This document shows, in pieces, positions 45,458 to 55,266 of a stretch of 64,000 nucleotides of DNA; within the stretch, counting starts at the first letter, position 1, and each line of letters begins with the position of its first letter. The DNA lies in the NCBI RefSeq assembly GCF_000262755.1, contig NZ_AFEU01000001.1, forward strand, positions 992,001-1,056,000, read 5' to 3'. The notes beneath the pieces are model-generated. The model saw only the letters and a program-made list of their open reading frames with translations. It was not told the DNA's origin and ran no database searches. Made by a program: the position numbers and the translations under genes. This DNA comes from Bacillus methanolicus PB1. Lineage in GTDB: Bacteria > Bacillota > Bacilli > Bacillales > Cytobacillaceae.

Positions 45458-47593
45458 TTACCTCAAATTAATCAATTTAAATCGAAATTTGTTTATATAT
45501 TCTAAAGTCTCTTGAATATTTATTTCATGAGCAATATGCATTTTTTCTTGCATGTCTTTTTTTAAATAAACAGAGTATTTAGATACAAAAAATTCATGTT
45601 CTAATGTATGTGGTATTAATTCTTTTGCCTCCCAGTTTTTATTCTTAATTTGTTCCAATATACTGAGGATATCATAGGTCCCTTCAATACGGATTCTTCC
45701 AACTCCGTCAATAGATTTAACATTAACTTCAAATAAACGAAGCATCCAAAATAATGTTTGTGTGATAATAGTTCCGGTATAGGTTTCAAAAATCATTTCG
45801 TTTTTCATTTTCCAAATGACTCTATCCTGTGATTGGATAAAATATTGATGATAATTTTTTCTTGCATCTTGTAGTGTTTCAAGTGCCGCTTCATTTGTGT
45901 ATGAGAATTCTTGATCGGAACATAAAATCTCCATCATTTTTTCTCCGATTTTCCTGTGTATTTTTCCTCCACTTCCCATGTAACGTGGTGGATTTCCATT
46001 GATCGCCTTTGAAACATAGACCTTGTTTTTATTTGGATTAATATCGTTAATAGTCCATAATTTTCCAGCTAAAATAATATTATCTCCTACGTTTAAAAAA
46101 GATTGTTTATCTAGTTTACCTATCTTTCTGACACCTTCTAAAACTTCATATTCTTCAGGTGTCATAAAAACGGTATAAAATTCCCGATCTCGAAGAATAC
46201 GTTCCCCTTCTAAGCCTACAATTAATTCGTTTCTTCCTTTTATGACTTCTAAATAATCTCTTTCAATCATATAGTTAATAAGACTTTGGACATCCAGAGT
46301 GTTTAAGGAATGAAAAATATGGTTGGTTTTGATCCTTTCTAATAGTTCACTATAAGAAATACCATTAGTTTCTTGACAAATCGAAATGATTTGATGGAAT
46401 GCAATATCTAATGGCAAAGAGTAACCCGAAGCAGGTTCAATCCATTTTTCTAATATTAATTCCATAACTGCTAATGATTGAATCAAACTATCTTGATTGG
46501 TGGTATATAGCTGCAATACTTGATTAGCGCCTTTTTTTCTTCCTGAACGACCTAATCGCTGCTTTAAAGAAGATACGGTAAAGGTGCTATCTAATTGTAT
46601 TACGATATCTACATCGCCAATATCAATACCTAACTCAAGTGAACTCGTCGCTACAACACTTTTAGGAAGTTTAGATTCCATCATTATTTTCTCTACATAC
46701 TCCCGCTCCTTCTTATCAATAGAAGAATGGTGAGCAAAATACGTTTCGCCCATATTTTCACGTTCGGCTAATCGATTCAAAAAAACAGTTGTTTCCTCAA
46801 CGCTTCCTCTGCTGTTGCAAAAAATAATCGCTTTTTGATGACGAGTTAATTCCCTCATATCTTCGAATAATTCAATTGGTTTCTTTCGATCTTCTCCAGT
46901 TGTAAAATGCATAAGGTGATAAAGAAGTTCTTTGTCGAGCCCTTTCGTTTCAATAACTGCTACTTTGTCCGGGTTTTGATAGTTGACCCATCTTTTGACA
47001 AACTCAAAGTTATCAATAGTCGCTGATAAACCAATCATACGAGGTTGTTTGTTTGTATATCGCCCCACCCGAGATAACAAAGAACGTAATTGTACTCCTC
47101 TTTCACTATCTAAAAAAGAATGGATTTCATCAATCACAATAAATTCTAAATCTTGAAAGATTTGTTTGACTTGTTCAGTTCGATTAATAAATAAACTTTC
47201 AATAGACTCTGGGGTAATTTGTAATATACCAGATGGCTGTTTTAAAAATTTTTTCTTTTGACTTTGACCAACATCCCCGTGCCAACGGTAAATAGGAATT
47301 TGGCTATACTCGCACAATCTTTCAATCCGTTCAAACTGATTATTAATTAACGCCTTTAGTGGAGAAACATATAATACTTTTAAAGAGTTAACTACTTCCT
47401 GTTCAATCAATGAAATTATCGGTAAAAAAGCAGCTTCCGTTTTACCTGAAGCAGTTCCTGATGATATCACCACATCTTGTTGAGTGTTGATAATAACTGG
47501 GATTGTTTTATCTTGTATAGGAGTAAATTTGTCCCATTTCATATCCCAAATTTTCTTTTGTATATTTTTTGATAATAGTTGGAACGGACTCAA
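45458..47593 (-). CDS. Lhr-like superfamily II helicase (BrxHI-like)
   Basis: A 711-residue DEAD/DEAH-type helicase. FTPIQDKTIP (Q motif) lies at 23-32, Walker A SGTASGKTE at 45-53, DEIH at 155-158, SAT near 190, helicase domain 2 with VVATSSLELGIDIGDVD at about 315-330, and motif VI QRLGRSGRKKG at about 355-365. A winged-helix and Lhr-type C-terminal region of about 300 residues follows. TTG start at 47593, 8 bases after the ATPase gene. In BREX type 2 loci an Lhr-like helicase (BrxHI) accompanies BrxD; here the pair occurs without the rest of BREX. Confidence 0.88.
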   Translation of the reverse strand: MSPFQLLSKNIQKKIWDMKWDKFTPIQDKTIPVIINTQQDVVISSGTASGKTEAAFLPIISLIEQEVVNSLKVLYVSPLKALINNQFERIERLCEYSQIPIYRWHGDVGQSQKKKFLKQPSGILQITPESIESLFINRTEQVKQIFQDLEFIVIDEIHSFLDSERGVQLRSLLSRVGRYTNKQPRMIGLSATIDNFEFVKRWVNYQNPDKVAVIETKGLDKELLYHLMHFTTGEDRKKPIELFEDMRELTRHQKAIIFCNSRGSVEETTVFLNRLAERENMGETYFAHHSSIDKKEREYVEKIMMESKLPKSVVATSSLELGIDIGDVDIVIQLDSTFTVSSLKQRLGRSGRKKGANQVLQLYTTNQDSLIQSLAVMELILEKWIEPASGYSLPLDIAFHQIISICQETNGISYSELLERIKTNHIFHSLNTLDVQSLINYMIERDYLEVIKGRNELIVGLEGERILRDREFYTVFMTPEEYEVLEGVRKIGKLDKQSFLNVGDNIILAGKLWTINDINPNKNKVYVSKAINGNPPRYMGSGGKIHRKIGEKMMEILCSDQEFSYTNEAALETLQDARKNYHQYFIQSQDRVIWKMKNEMIFETYTGTIITQTLFWMLRLFEVNVKSIDGVGRIRIEGTYDILSILEQIKNKNWEAKELIPHTLEHEFFVSKYSVYLKKDMQEKMHIAHEINIQETLEYINKFRFKLINLR

Positions 47594-47601
47594 ACTTATC
47601 C

Positions 47602-48918
47602 CTACCCTTCTGTTCTCGAAAAACGAAAATGAATACTAGAAGTTTGTGTAGTGGGTACCTTCTCGTTTATGCCAAAGATTTCTGTTCGATTGTAATTTGG
47701 ATTTTGATGAAGTATATTTAATGCTCCGATAAAGTTGCGAATCACATCTCCAACTGTTAAATGTTCTTCTGCTCCAGGTCTTGAATATTCTTGGCGAATA
47801 AAGTTTTTAATTTCTTCATCTGTTACTGTCGTTTCATATCCAAAATGTTCCGCATGGATATCACGAATTTTTTGAAGTAATACATAGGTTTCATCATGTT
47901 TTAATGGTGTTAATTTAATAACCGGTTGTGATAAATCACGATATTCGTTGGTTTCAAATCGGTTCGACTGCAGTCTACGTTTTAATGCTCCATAACTAAA
48001 TAAACCTCTTCGTTCATCTTCTAAAAATTCAGGAGTCCCACCGATTGTTATATATAATCCTTCAATGTTTCCTTGTAAAGTGTCATTATAGATTTTTAAT
48101 ATAGTTTCATAGTTCTTATCTCTCGTTTGAGGGTGTGTAATTTTGTAGAGGTTAATTGCTTCATCCAAGTTTACGACCAATCCTGAGTATCCGATTTGCT
48201 TTACGAATTGGGATAAAACTTTAATATAATTGAAATAGTTGTGATCATCGATAATATCTCGTACCCCCAAATCCATTCTAGCTTCTGTTTTCGTCCCATA
48301 CTCTCCTCTTAACCATCGAAGCGCTTTCCGTTGAAGTTCGTTATTATCTTCTACAAATCCTTTAAAATACAAAGTCAAAATGCGAGAAAAATCATATCCT
48401 CCTGTTAATTCATCCATCTTGGATACTACAGCAATAATTTCTTTCTCAACATCTTTTACAAATTGTGGATTATCAAACTCCACTGATCCATATTCTTTCT
48501 CTTGAACCACTTTCGACTGAATTTCACTAATCCATTTATCCAAGATAGTTGGAAGTGCTCCGCCTTCTGGAACCGTGGATATGGACAGGTTTTTCATTAA
48601 TTCAGTATAAAGTGCAACAGCTTTCCCTTCGCCTCCATACAGTCTTCTTTCTGGGGTAAAATCAGCTTTGGCAACTACAAACTTTTCATTAAAGGCGATT
48701 TGTTGAATCAAAGCTTGAATAAAACTCTTTCCACTTCCAAATGGTCCGATAAACAATTTGATTACAGATGACCCTTTTTTTACGTTATCCAAATCTGTTA
48801 GAATTTGTTTGGCTTCATCTGCCCGACCCACCATAATATATTGTAACCCTCTACTCGGTACGACCCCACCAGATAAAGAATTCAATATTGCGGCAGAGTC
48901 TCTTTTTTTAATTTTCAT
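47602..48918 (-). CDS. BrxD-like ATP-binding protein (DUF2791)
   Basis: A 438-residue AAA+-like ATPase of the DUF2791/BREX ATP-binding family. It shows RGLQYIMVGRADEAKQIL at about 23-40, Walker A GPFGSGKS at 58-65, and a Walker B-like GLVVNLDEAINLYK at about 245-258 with a sensor region YITIGGTPEF near 292-301. AGGAGAG precedes the ATG. It overlaps the TerB-domain gene by 11 bases and is followed by the helicase. Such ATPases are thought to load or regulate the partner helicase; that function is inferred. Confidence 0.88.
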   Translation of the reverse strand: MKIKKRDSAAILNSLSGGVVPSRGLQYIMVGRADEAKQILTDLDNVKKGSSVIKLFIGPFGSGKSFIQALIQQIAFNEKFVVAKADFTPERRLYGGEGKAVALYTELMKNLSISTVPEGGALPTILDKWISEIQSKVVQEKEYGSVEFDNPQFVKDVEKEIIAVVSKMDELTGGYDFSRILTLYFKGFVEDNNELQRKALRWLRGEYGTKTEARMDLGVRDIIDDHNYFNYIKVLSQFVKQIGYSGLVVNLDEAINLYKITHPQTRDKNYETILKIYNDTLQGNIEGLYITIGGTPEFLEDERRGLFSYGALKRRLQSNRFETNEYRDLSQPVIKLTPLKHDETYVLLQKIRDIHAEHFGYETTVTDEEIKNFIRQEYSRPGAEEHLTVGDVIRNFIGALNILHQNPNYNRTEIFGINEKVPTTQTSSIHFRFSRTEG

Positions 48919-50881
48919 GTACGAAACTCTCCTTTGCTAATGAAATGACTTGTTCATATTCTTCATAAATCGCAATAACTTCATCTTGTTCTTCCACTAC
49001 ATTGTCTCCAAGATACTCATTGGATTTCTCATTTAGATCACTTAAGAACATACCCAACATTAAACCTTTTTGTTTTACGAAGTGCTTAGCTTCATCAACG
49101 GAAAATTTTCCATTCTCAAATTGAGACAAAAATTCCAATTCCACATCAGATAATGCTTCTATAAATTCATCCAGTTCTTCATCTCCTGCTACTAATGCAC
49201 CAAATATATTTCCTAACTGAGAAAGATTTTCGGATGTTGACTCTGTATTTTCGAATGTTGAATTTTCCTTTTCATCTCTATCATCATCAAGTGATAAAGG
49301 AGATTCTTTTGAAACTGGAAGCTCTTCATTTTGTACTTCAAATTCGCTTGATCGCTTATCAAACTCCTCTTGTAATTCGATGCTTTGTTGATTTAATATT
49401 TTAATTTTTTCATCATCAAACTCAATAATTACTTTGGATGCTATTTTTTCTTTCTTTTCGGAAGGTAGAGGAATAGCACTCCCTTCTTCTGTTCCCTCGC
49501 GTTTTTGCACAACTTTAAACCGTTCATATGTTTTTCTAGCAGCATTGGAAAATCTCTCTAACATTTTATCTTTAAAATCGTCTGGCAATATCCCATCCTC
49601 CACCTTAATTTCTCGCTTTTCACCATTTAAAGCTCGCGCAACATTTTCCGCTAATCTAAACAACGTGTTGATTTCATTGTAAAATATATCTGTAGGGTAA
49701 TAACGGACTACATGAAGATGGATGGGGTCGTATTCTCTACCGACAACTGCGCTTCTGTATAATTGACGAACGATTCTCTCGTTCCTGATTTCGAACCAGA
49801 CATCCACAAGTTTTTCCCCTTTTGCCGCATGAAATTCTTTAAGTAAAGGAACACTTTCTTTAAAGATTTTATAAACTTTATTTTTGTGTTTTTTGAAAAA
49901 TGCAGTTTCTCTGTAATTCCGGATATATGGTTTCCATGTGGTAATCGAAATCTTTTGAAGTTCATCTTCCTTTTCTTGAAGTAGGGTATATAGCTTTGGA
50001 GTATAAACATTATCCTGATCCCATTTTTTCGCAAGTTCAATTTCTCCAATTTCATACAACATATCCGCAATCCATTGCGGCAAGTAATGCTCTAATTTTG
50101 GATGACGCTCTAAATAATTTTCATATAATCGAACTAACATGCTTACATTAAAGGCAGCTTTCGAATTAAAGGAATAATTTAATAGCTCGTATACAAATAA
50201 GAAAATGTAACTTAAGTCAACATTAAGATAGTTTCCTCTTAAAGCTTGTTCTCTCCAATAAAAGTACCATTTAAGTTGTTTCGGATTCAATTTATCAAAT
50301 GTGGTCCAATACGCTTGCAATGGGATTTCCGGACATTTGACCCCTCTTTTTTGCGCATATTTAATAGAATCCTTTACAAAATTGGTATCAAAACTCGAAT
50401 AAGAAATTTCAAAGGATATTCCACCAGAATAACGACTTTCTTTTTTAGGATACCGGATGGCATCAAGACTTTTCATTATTTCTTTAGATGTCCGTAAATG
50501 ATGATATTCGGGAAGGATAATATCTTTCTCAGAATAAAAAGCTAATTCCTTCATTAAATTAGTGAAATTACTACCTAATGAGTTATCACTTTTCCCCTTG
50601 TTTATTTCAGTAAGATTTTGTTCATTTTCTTTGATTTGTTCGGCCGAAGATTTATTTTTATCCCCTTTTGAATGAGTAATTGTGGTTGAATTTATGTTTC
50701 TATTCCATTTATGTATGAAAAACATATCAATCCAGCCTAGAAAGATGGGGATATATGTCCAAGAAAGCAAAAAATATAAAACTCCTCTAATGTAGTTCCG
50801 ATAATAAAAATGGTGAATCCCTAATCCACCTAAAAAAAATGCTAGCAAATAACCTACTGTAGTAGATTTTTTTCTAGTCAC
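48908..50881 (-). CDS. TM2-TerB_N-TerB_C domain protein
   Basis: A 657-residue protein. Residues 5-60 form a TM2 domain with two membrane helices (GYLLAFFLGGLGIHHFYYRN). After a charged linker comes a TerB_N region at about 110-330, recognisable by AYWTTFDKLNPKQLKWYFYW, and at about 500-650 a TerB_C-like acidic region (FDDEKIKILNQQSIELQEEF). GTG start at 50881, with AGGAG close by. It is the first gene of a three-gene operon with the DUF2791 ATPase and the Lhr-like helicase. TerB modules have been proposed to link membranes with nucleic-acid processing in stress or phage defence. A role as membrane anchor and sensor is inference. Confidence 0.82.
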   Translation of the reverse strand: MTRKKSTTVGYLLAFFLGGLGIHHFYYRNYIRGVLYFLLSWTYIPIFLGWIDMFFIHKWNRNINSTTITHSKGDKNKSSAEQIKENEQNLTEINKGKSDNSLGSNFTNLMKELAFYSEKDIILPEYHHLRTSKEIMKSLDAIRYPKKESRYSGGISFEISYSSFDTNFVKDSIKYAQKRGVKCPEIPLQAYWTTFDKLNPKQLKWYFYWREQALRGNYLNVDLSYIFLFVYELLNYSFNSKAAFNVSMLVRLYENYLERHPKLEHYLPQWIADMLYEIGEIELAKKWDQDNVYTPKLYTLLQEKEDELQKISITTWKPYIRNYRETAFFKKHKNKVYKIFKESVPLLKEFHAAKGEKLVDVWFEIRNERIVRQLYRSAVVGREYDPIHLHVVRYYPTDIFYNEINTLFRLAENVARALNGEKREIKVEDGILPDDFKDKMLERFSNAARKTYERFKVVQKREGTEEGSAIPLPSEKKEKIASKVIIEFDDEKIKILNQQSIELQEEFDKRSSEFEVQNEELPVSKESPLSLDDDRDEKENSTFENTESTSENLSQLGNIFGALVAGDEELDEFIEALSDVELEFLSQFENGKFSVDEAKHFVKQKGLMLGMFLSDLNEKSNEYLGDNVVEEQDEVIAIYEEYEQVISLAKESFVHEN

Positions 50882-51101
50882 GCTCCTATTGTTCCTCCTC
50901 TATCAGCTTTCTGTTACCATATATATACAGACTATGATTCAATTTTACTATAGAATCAACAGATTATTCAATTTGTTCATTGTAAAATCCAAAATATTAC
51001 AATATTGTTATATCAGCCTAAGACTTGATTATACATGTAGAAAGAATCTAGAACGCATTACCACATGAAGTGCTCTCTCTTTTTTCAAAAATAGTACAAA
51101 A
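50882..51101. other. Intergenic region upstream of the TerB-helicase operon
   Basis: AT-rich. It probably holds the operon promoter, but no box can be assigned with confidence. Confidence 0.3.
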
Positions 51102-51146
51102 AAGCTGACTTGAAAAAGTCGTTATTCAACGACTTTAGAGTCAGCC
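51102..51146 (-). terminator. Terminator of the 76-residue protein gene
   Basis: On the minus strand GGCTGACT pairs with AGTCAGCT around an inner AAAGTCGT/ACGACTTT stem, followed by TTTTTT. Confidence 0.85.
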
Positions 51147-51200
51147 TCTCCCGTAAATACTATCATGTTTAAACAGTGATAAAATTTTCCATATTCAATC

Positions 51201-51431
51201 TTATTCTACCGAATCTTCTTGTTTTTCTTGTGAAGTTGACTGTTGTTCATTTTCTCGAATTCTTCGAGGCCTGCCCCAAAGGAACCCCCAAGGATCAATT
51301 CTTTGGAAGTCATCTCTTTTTCGTTCATCTCTTCTGTCATCTTCTTTTCGTTCATGAATAATATCAACTTCCTTGGCATGAATGATTAACTTATCAACAT
51401 GGATCACTTTTTCTTTTTTACCTTTAGACAT
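51201..51431 (-). CDS. Small charged hypothetical protein, 76 residues
   Basis: A highly charged, probably cytosolic protein (VIHVDKLIIHAKEVDIIHER then a run of acidic and basic residues, and DPWGFLWGRP at about 46-55). GGTGG precedes the ATG and a good terminator follows, so it is likely expressed. Similar small proteins occur in Bacillus genomes without known function. Confidence 0.7.
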   Translation of the reverse strand: MSKGKKEKVIHVDKLIIHAKEVDIIHERKEDDRRDERKRDDFQRIDPWGFLWGRPRRIRENEQQSTSQEKQEDSVE

Positions 51432-51554
51432 TTTAACCCACCTTTACTCTTTTATATCGCTATATTGTATTCAATAAGGATTAACGTGTATGGGCCGTAC
51501 ATTATTTATTCGTATGACTCCGCATGCTTTCCACTAATCTAAATCTAGATATAA

Positions 51555-51584
51555 AAAAACGATACTGATTTTTTTCAGTATCGA
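51555..51584 (-). terminator. Terminator of the MFS gene
   Basis: On the minus strand CGATACTGA pairs with TCAGTATCG, followed by TTTTTTT. Confidence 0.85.
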
Positions 51585-51655
51585 TCCTTAAATCAAATCT
51601 AGTGCAAATCAAATGGTAAGTGCTACAAAACACTTGATGCTTTATGGCGTTATAT

Positions 51656-52888
51656 TTACTTAGATTCAGCAGTTGCAAGCATTCGGAAAATCGGAAGCAT
51701 GACCAGAATGCCAATGAGGAAGAGAGCTGCAGAGGCCTGGTAGATCGCGACTAGGGAGAATTGTGCCTTCAACATACCAGCCAAGCTCATCGTGATGACC
51801 ATCGCACCCATGAACAGTGGAGTTAATATTCCATTTACACGTCCTACAAACGATTCGTCGGTATTGTTCAGTATAATCGTATTAATGCCAATCTGGAGAG
51901 CAGGCATGAATAGACCGATGATAAACTCAGCAATTAAGGTAAGCCAGAACATAGTGGACCAACCCATAACAAAAATTCCTGCAACCATGCTTCCCATACC
52001 CAGCATCAGCAGGATGTGCGGCGCAATCCGGTTGGAGAATACCATCGCCACAGCGCCACCGATGATCATAGCTGCTCCATTGGCTGCGAACAGCCATTGC
52101 AGGTATTCCTTTTCCAGACCAAGGCGCTCTGTTACCAGAAAGATGGCCAACGGGTGGATTAATCCAATCCCTAATCCAGCAGCCATGAATCCGCCTCCCA
52201 AAGTCACAAAAATCTTGCGCGACCACACATATTGAAAGCCGAGCTTCATTTCATGCCAGAGCGATGTCTCACTTTCGTCCTTCTTCTCAATCCGGTCGGG
52301 AGGCAATAAGGTCAGGACGAGAGCAGATAATAGAAAAGCTATACCGACTATCGCCATAGAGATGTGTATACCAAATTGTTGAAAGAAGAAAGTGCCTACT
52401 ACCGGACCTATAATCATGAATGTAGCCATCATCGTCTGGAATAATGACATACCCGCCTGCATCTGTTCTCCCGGAACGTGTACCTTGAACAGCTTCATAC
52501 CCGAAGGCTGTGAGAATTGGGAAAGCATCGCGGAGACGAATGTTGCGAGGAAAACAACCTTCCATGTGCTGAACAGGAGAGCCATTAAGATGACAAATAT
52601 CGATATAGCGCTCAAAAGGTCGCACCAGATCATCGTTCGTTTCGGTCGCCAACGGTCTGCAAACGTACCGCCAATAAAGGAGAAAATAAAAATCGGTGCA
52701 AATTCAGCAACGGATATGAGTGAAACGGCTAGCGGATCCCCATTTGTCTTCTCCGTAACAAACAATAAAACTGCAAAGTTCCGTATCCAAATGCCAATCT
52801 GAATAAACAAGCCGGCCGTCATAATTGTTTGTATGAAACGATTACGTAAAAGTGAAGCCATGGATGGATTTGAATTTGTTGACGACAT
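51656..52888 (-). CDS. Major facilitator superfamily exporter (DHA3, MefA-like)
   Basis: A 410-residue transporter with about 12 membrane helices. The A motif between helices 2 and 3 is GGTFADRWRPKRTM at about 78-91, as in DHA3 drug exporters of the macrolide-efflux type. It stands alone with its own terminator. Substrate not predictable. An AGAGAGGTC-type site lies before the ATG. Confidence 0.9.
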   Translation of the reverse strand: MSSTNSNPSMASLLRNRFIQTIMTAGLFIQIGIWIRNFAVLLFVTEKTNGDPLAVSLISVAEFAPIFIFSFIGGTFADRWRPKRTMIWCDLLSAISIFVILMALLFSTWKVVFLATFVSAMLSQFSQPSGMKLFKVHVPGEQMQAGMSLFQTMMATFMIIGPVVGTFFFQQFGIHISMAIVGIAFLLSALVLTLLPPDRIEKKDESETSLWHEMKLGFQYVWSRKIFVTLGGGFMAAGLGIGLIHPLAIFLVTERLGLEKEYLQWLFAANGAAMIIGGAVAMVFSNRIAPHILLMLGMGSMVAGIFVMGWSTMFWLTLIAEFIIGLFMPALQIGINTIILNNTDESFVGRVNGILTPLFMGAMVITMSLAGMLKAQFSLVAIYQASAALFLIGILVMLPIFRMLATAESK

Positions 52889-53130
52889 AAAAATGACCTC
52901 TCTAATCTTGTATTTTTACCCCAATTATTTTTATACTATTTAGACCGTAAATGCAATAACCGGCCTTCCGCTCTTGCATATATTTAGAAAGTCTTCCCTT
53001 CTTTATTAAATGCTTCGAGATTTATCCGTTCTTTGAATTGTATATTATTGAAGTTAGTCATGATTTTCTAAACAATTCTTATAAAAAATAATTGGGATTT
53101 TTGTTAAACACAGGAATTGTTAAAGAGATA

Positions 53131-53982
53131 TTAAGAAGGCATCCGAACACCACCCTTATGTGCTGCAGTAAATTTGGAAGAATGGAAAGAGTGAATCCTG
53201 CGTTGTGATGGTTTTCGCCGTAAACTATCTAAACATACTTGCAAAATTTTTATATTAGCATTTTCATTTTTCTGAATAGAATCTTTATACGCTGGATGAA
53301 ATAGATTGATTGGCGATGAAGGCATTTCGCCGCAAACGTCCAGGCCGTAAATGTCTTTGTTTTCGAGAATATCTTGCACATATTCGATTAGAGTGAGAAT
53401 GCTCATATCTCCTTGATTCCAGTTGGTTACAGCATCATTTCTATTTAAAACGTCTTTGTCGATGCTAATATAGACGGTATCCGTTTGAATAGTAGAAAGT
53501 ATAAGTTTGGAAGAATAGTTTTGTTGATGATCAAAAGGAAATATTGTCACTTTTGAAAAACAAGAAGGATCAATTTGCACTGAAGAAGGTCCGACAATAA
53601 TAACCTGTTTCATCATCTGAATATGTTCAAGTGCAAAAGAAACCCATGAACCGCAAGATATAATCTTTTCGGCCGCACCTTCCAACATATCGATGTCAGG
53701 ATGATTGTCAAATAATACAAGTGTAAACGGTGTATGTATTTCTTTTAACAATAAATAAGTAACATAGTGATAATTGCCGTTGCCGATAAACGTAATCCCT
53801 TTTTGTTTTCTTTCTGACAGACGTCTTTCAATTTCCTCTAGCGAATCTTCTTCACAATATAAATGAACATGCCGAAGATTGAGAAAATCTATACTTTCAT
53901 GTGGAAAAGATTGAAGTCTTTTCTGCGAAAAATATGTCTCATCGAAGTTCAAAAACGTTACACCTTTTTTCAATAAACCCAT
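53131..53982 (-). CDS. Arginase/agmatinase-family (ureohydrolase) protein
   Basis: A 283-residue ureohydrolase-fold protein. Metal ligands appear in LVLFDNHPDIDM at about 98-109 (normally DaHxDl) and VYISIDKDVLNRNDA at about 172-186 (SxDxDxxDP). A first GNGNYHY block lies near 73. The motif DNHPDID differs from the classical DAHxD, so the substrate may not be arginine or agmatine. AAGGGG precedes the ATG. No urease or arginine genes are adjacent. Confidence 0.85.
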   Translation of the reverse strand: MGLLKKGVTFLNFDETYFSQKRLQSFPHESIDFLNLRHVHLYCEEDSLEEIERRLSERKQKGITFIGNGNYHYVTYLLLKEIHTPFTLVLFDNHPDIDMLEGAAEKIISCGSWVSFALEHIQMMKQVIIVGPSSVQIDPSCFSKVTIFPFDHQQNYSSKLILSTIQTDTVYISIDKDVLNRNDAVTNWNQGDMSILTLIEYVQDILENKDIYGLDVCGEMPSSPINLFHPAYKDSIQKNENANIKILQVCLDSLRRKPSQRRIHSFHSSKFTAAHKGGVRMPS

Positions 53983-54597
53983 AACCCCTTCATCTCCATT
54001 GGTCTATTTAAGATGTTTGTTTTTAAACGTCAAATAAAGTTTTAGCACAAAAAACTATCAAACATGGAATACTGATACTTTAAAGCTCTGCACCACACCT
54101 CCGAACAGCCTCTTTTCAAAAAAATAAAAAGCTATTTTTTAGACATTCAACCAAAAAGAAGATGAATTTCTACAAAATAAAGTGTTCATCTTCTTTGATA
54201 TTTACTGTAGTGTTCATTCCTAATGAAAGTGCCTGATTTGATTATAATGATTTAGTCAAAAAAGGTCAAATATTTTGATGCTCATATTTCCACAAAATCA
54301 TTATCACCCTGCAACGGCTTTAAATTTAAATTATTGACTGTGCCAATTTTACTGTCTCCACCCATCTTATCTTTGTTCATCTTATCTTTTTAAGACATAC
54401 TCACAAATAATAAAGTCTCTTTTCTTTTATTAAGGCAAATTAACAGTTCATTTAAAGATAGGTAAATATTGAATTAATCGACAATTTTTTCAGAATAGCT
54501 TGTATATAATGACTTTAGCTTTGAAGGAGGGAGTTGAAAATTCCATGTAATAAGAATGCCCGGGAAAAAACGACTTAAAAAATAAGGAGGAATAAAA
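53983..54597. other. Intergenic region upstream of the lipoprotein gene
   Basis: Contains a GAAGATGAA/TTCATCTTC hairpin (about 54158-54200) that could be a terminator, and a TATAAT at 54505-54510 likely to be the -10 of the lipoprotein promoter. No gene is seen. Confidence 0.4.
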
Positions 54598-54894
54598 ATG
54601 GTATTTAAAAAACTTTGGAAACTAGCGATTCCTGTATTTGCCCTGATGATTGTTGCAGCCTGCAATGCTGATCAAGACATGAATCCTCAAGAAGAGCCCA
54701 CTAACGGAGAGATAAATACAGAAGAGCCCGCAAATGGTGATATAAATACTGACGAACCTGCCGCAGACGGAGAGAAGAACTCTGAAGAACCTGCAAGCGG
54801 GGAAGTTAATCCGGAAGAACCTGCTAACGGTGATACGAATACAGAGGAACCCGCAAATGAAGAAACCACTCCTGAAGAATCAACTAGCAAATGA
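54598..54894 (+). CDS. Small repeat-containing lipoprotein
   Basis: A 98-residue protein. Residues 1-21 are a lipoprotein signal ending in VAAC. The rest is an acidic, disordered repeat of EEPANGDxNT-type units of about ten residues, occurring some seven times. GGAGG precedes the ATG. It would be anchored to the outer face of the membrane. Function unknown; the repeats may vary in number among strains. Confidence 0.8.
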   Translation: MVFKKLWKLAIPVFALMIVAACNADQDMNPQEEPTNGEINTEEPANGDINTDEPAADGEKNSEEPASGEVNPEEPANGDTNTEEPANEETTPEESTSK

Positions 54895-54960
54895 TGTTGA
54901 AGCTGCCTTCATAGTCAACCGGTTAATTAATCAATTGTCCCATATACATCATTAAAGTTT

Positions 54961-55000
54961 AAGCGACCTTATCATCTTATCAAGATGAACAAGGTCGCTT
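54961..55000 (+). terminator. Terminator of the repeat lipoprotein gene
   Basis: AAGCGACCTT pairs with AAGGTCGCTT around an inner ATCTT/AAGAT stem, followed by a T-rich stretch. Confidence 0.8.
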
Positions 55001-55197
55001 ACTGTTTTTATAAAACAAACACTCTTGTTATCCCGGCTGCCCTCTAGCTATTTAAACCTTAATTGTTTGTTCACCGGAATGGGAAATAACTTTAGGTTTA
55101 ATTTTAAATAAGCGGTGTTTGTAATTTTTAGAATCATAAATGGCAGATACTTTACTGAGGCCATTTACATAATCTCAATGCAGGAAAGTAATACCAA

Positions 55198-55226
55198 TTG
55201 ACAATGATTCTCATTTTCCCTACAAT
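55198..55226 (+). promoter_or_regulatory. Sigma-A promoter overlapped by a Fur box
   Basis: TTGACA (55198-55203), a 17-bp spacer and TACAAT (55221-55226). The 19 bases from 55200 (GACAATGATTCTCATTTTC) match the Fur consensus GATAATGATAATCATTATC at 15 positions and cover the -35 and spacer. Iron-loaded Fur would repress the gene at 55267. Confidence 0.8.
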
Positions 55227-55266
55227 GATTTCAGAAGCGTTAAGACATCGGCCGGGAGGAAACCAT

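Noticed and set aside
45458-50881. Complete BREX system
   Set aside because: Only the BrxD-like ATPase and the Lhr-like helicase are present; no PglX methylase, PglZ, PglY or PglW gene is found in the window.
54531-54575. Fourteen-codon TTG-started mini frame before the repeat lipoprotein
   Set aside because: The GGAGGG is only about two bases from the TTG, too close for normal initiation, and there is no attenuator behind it.
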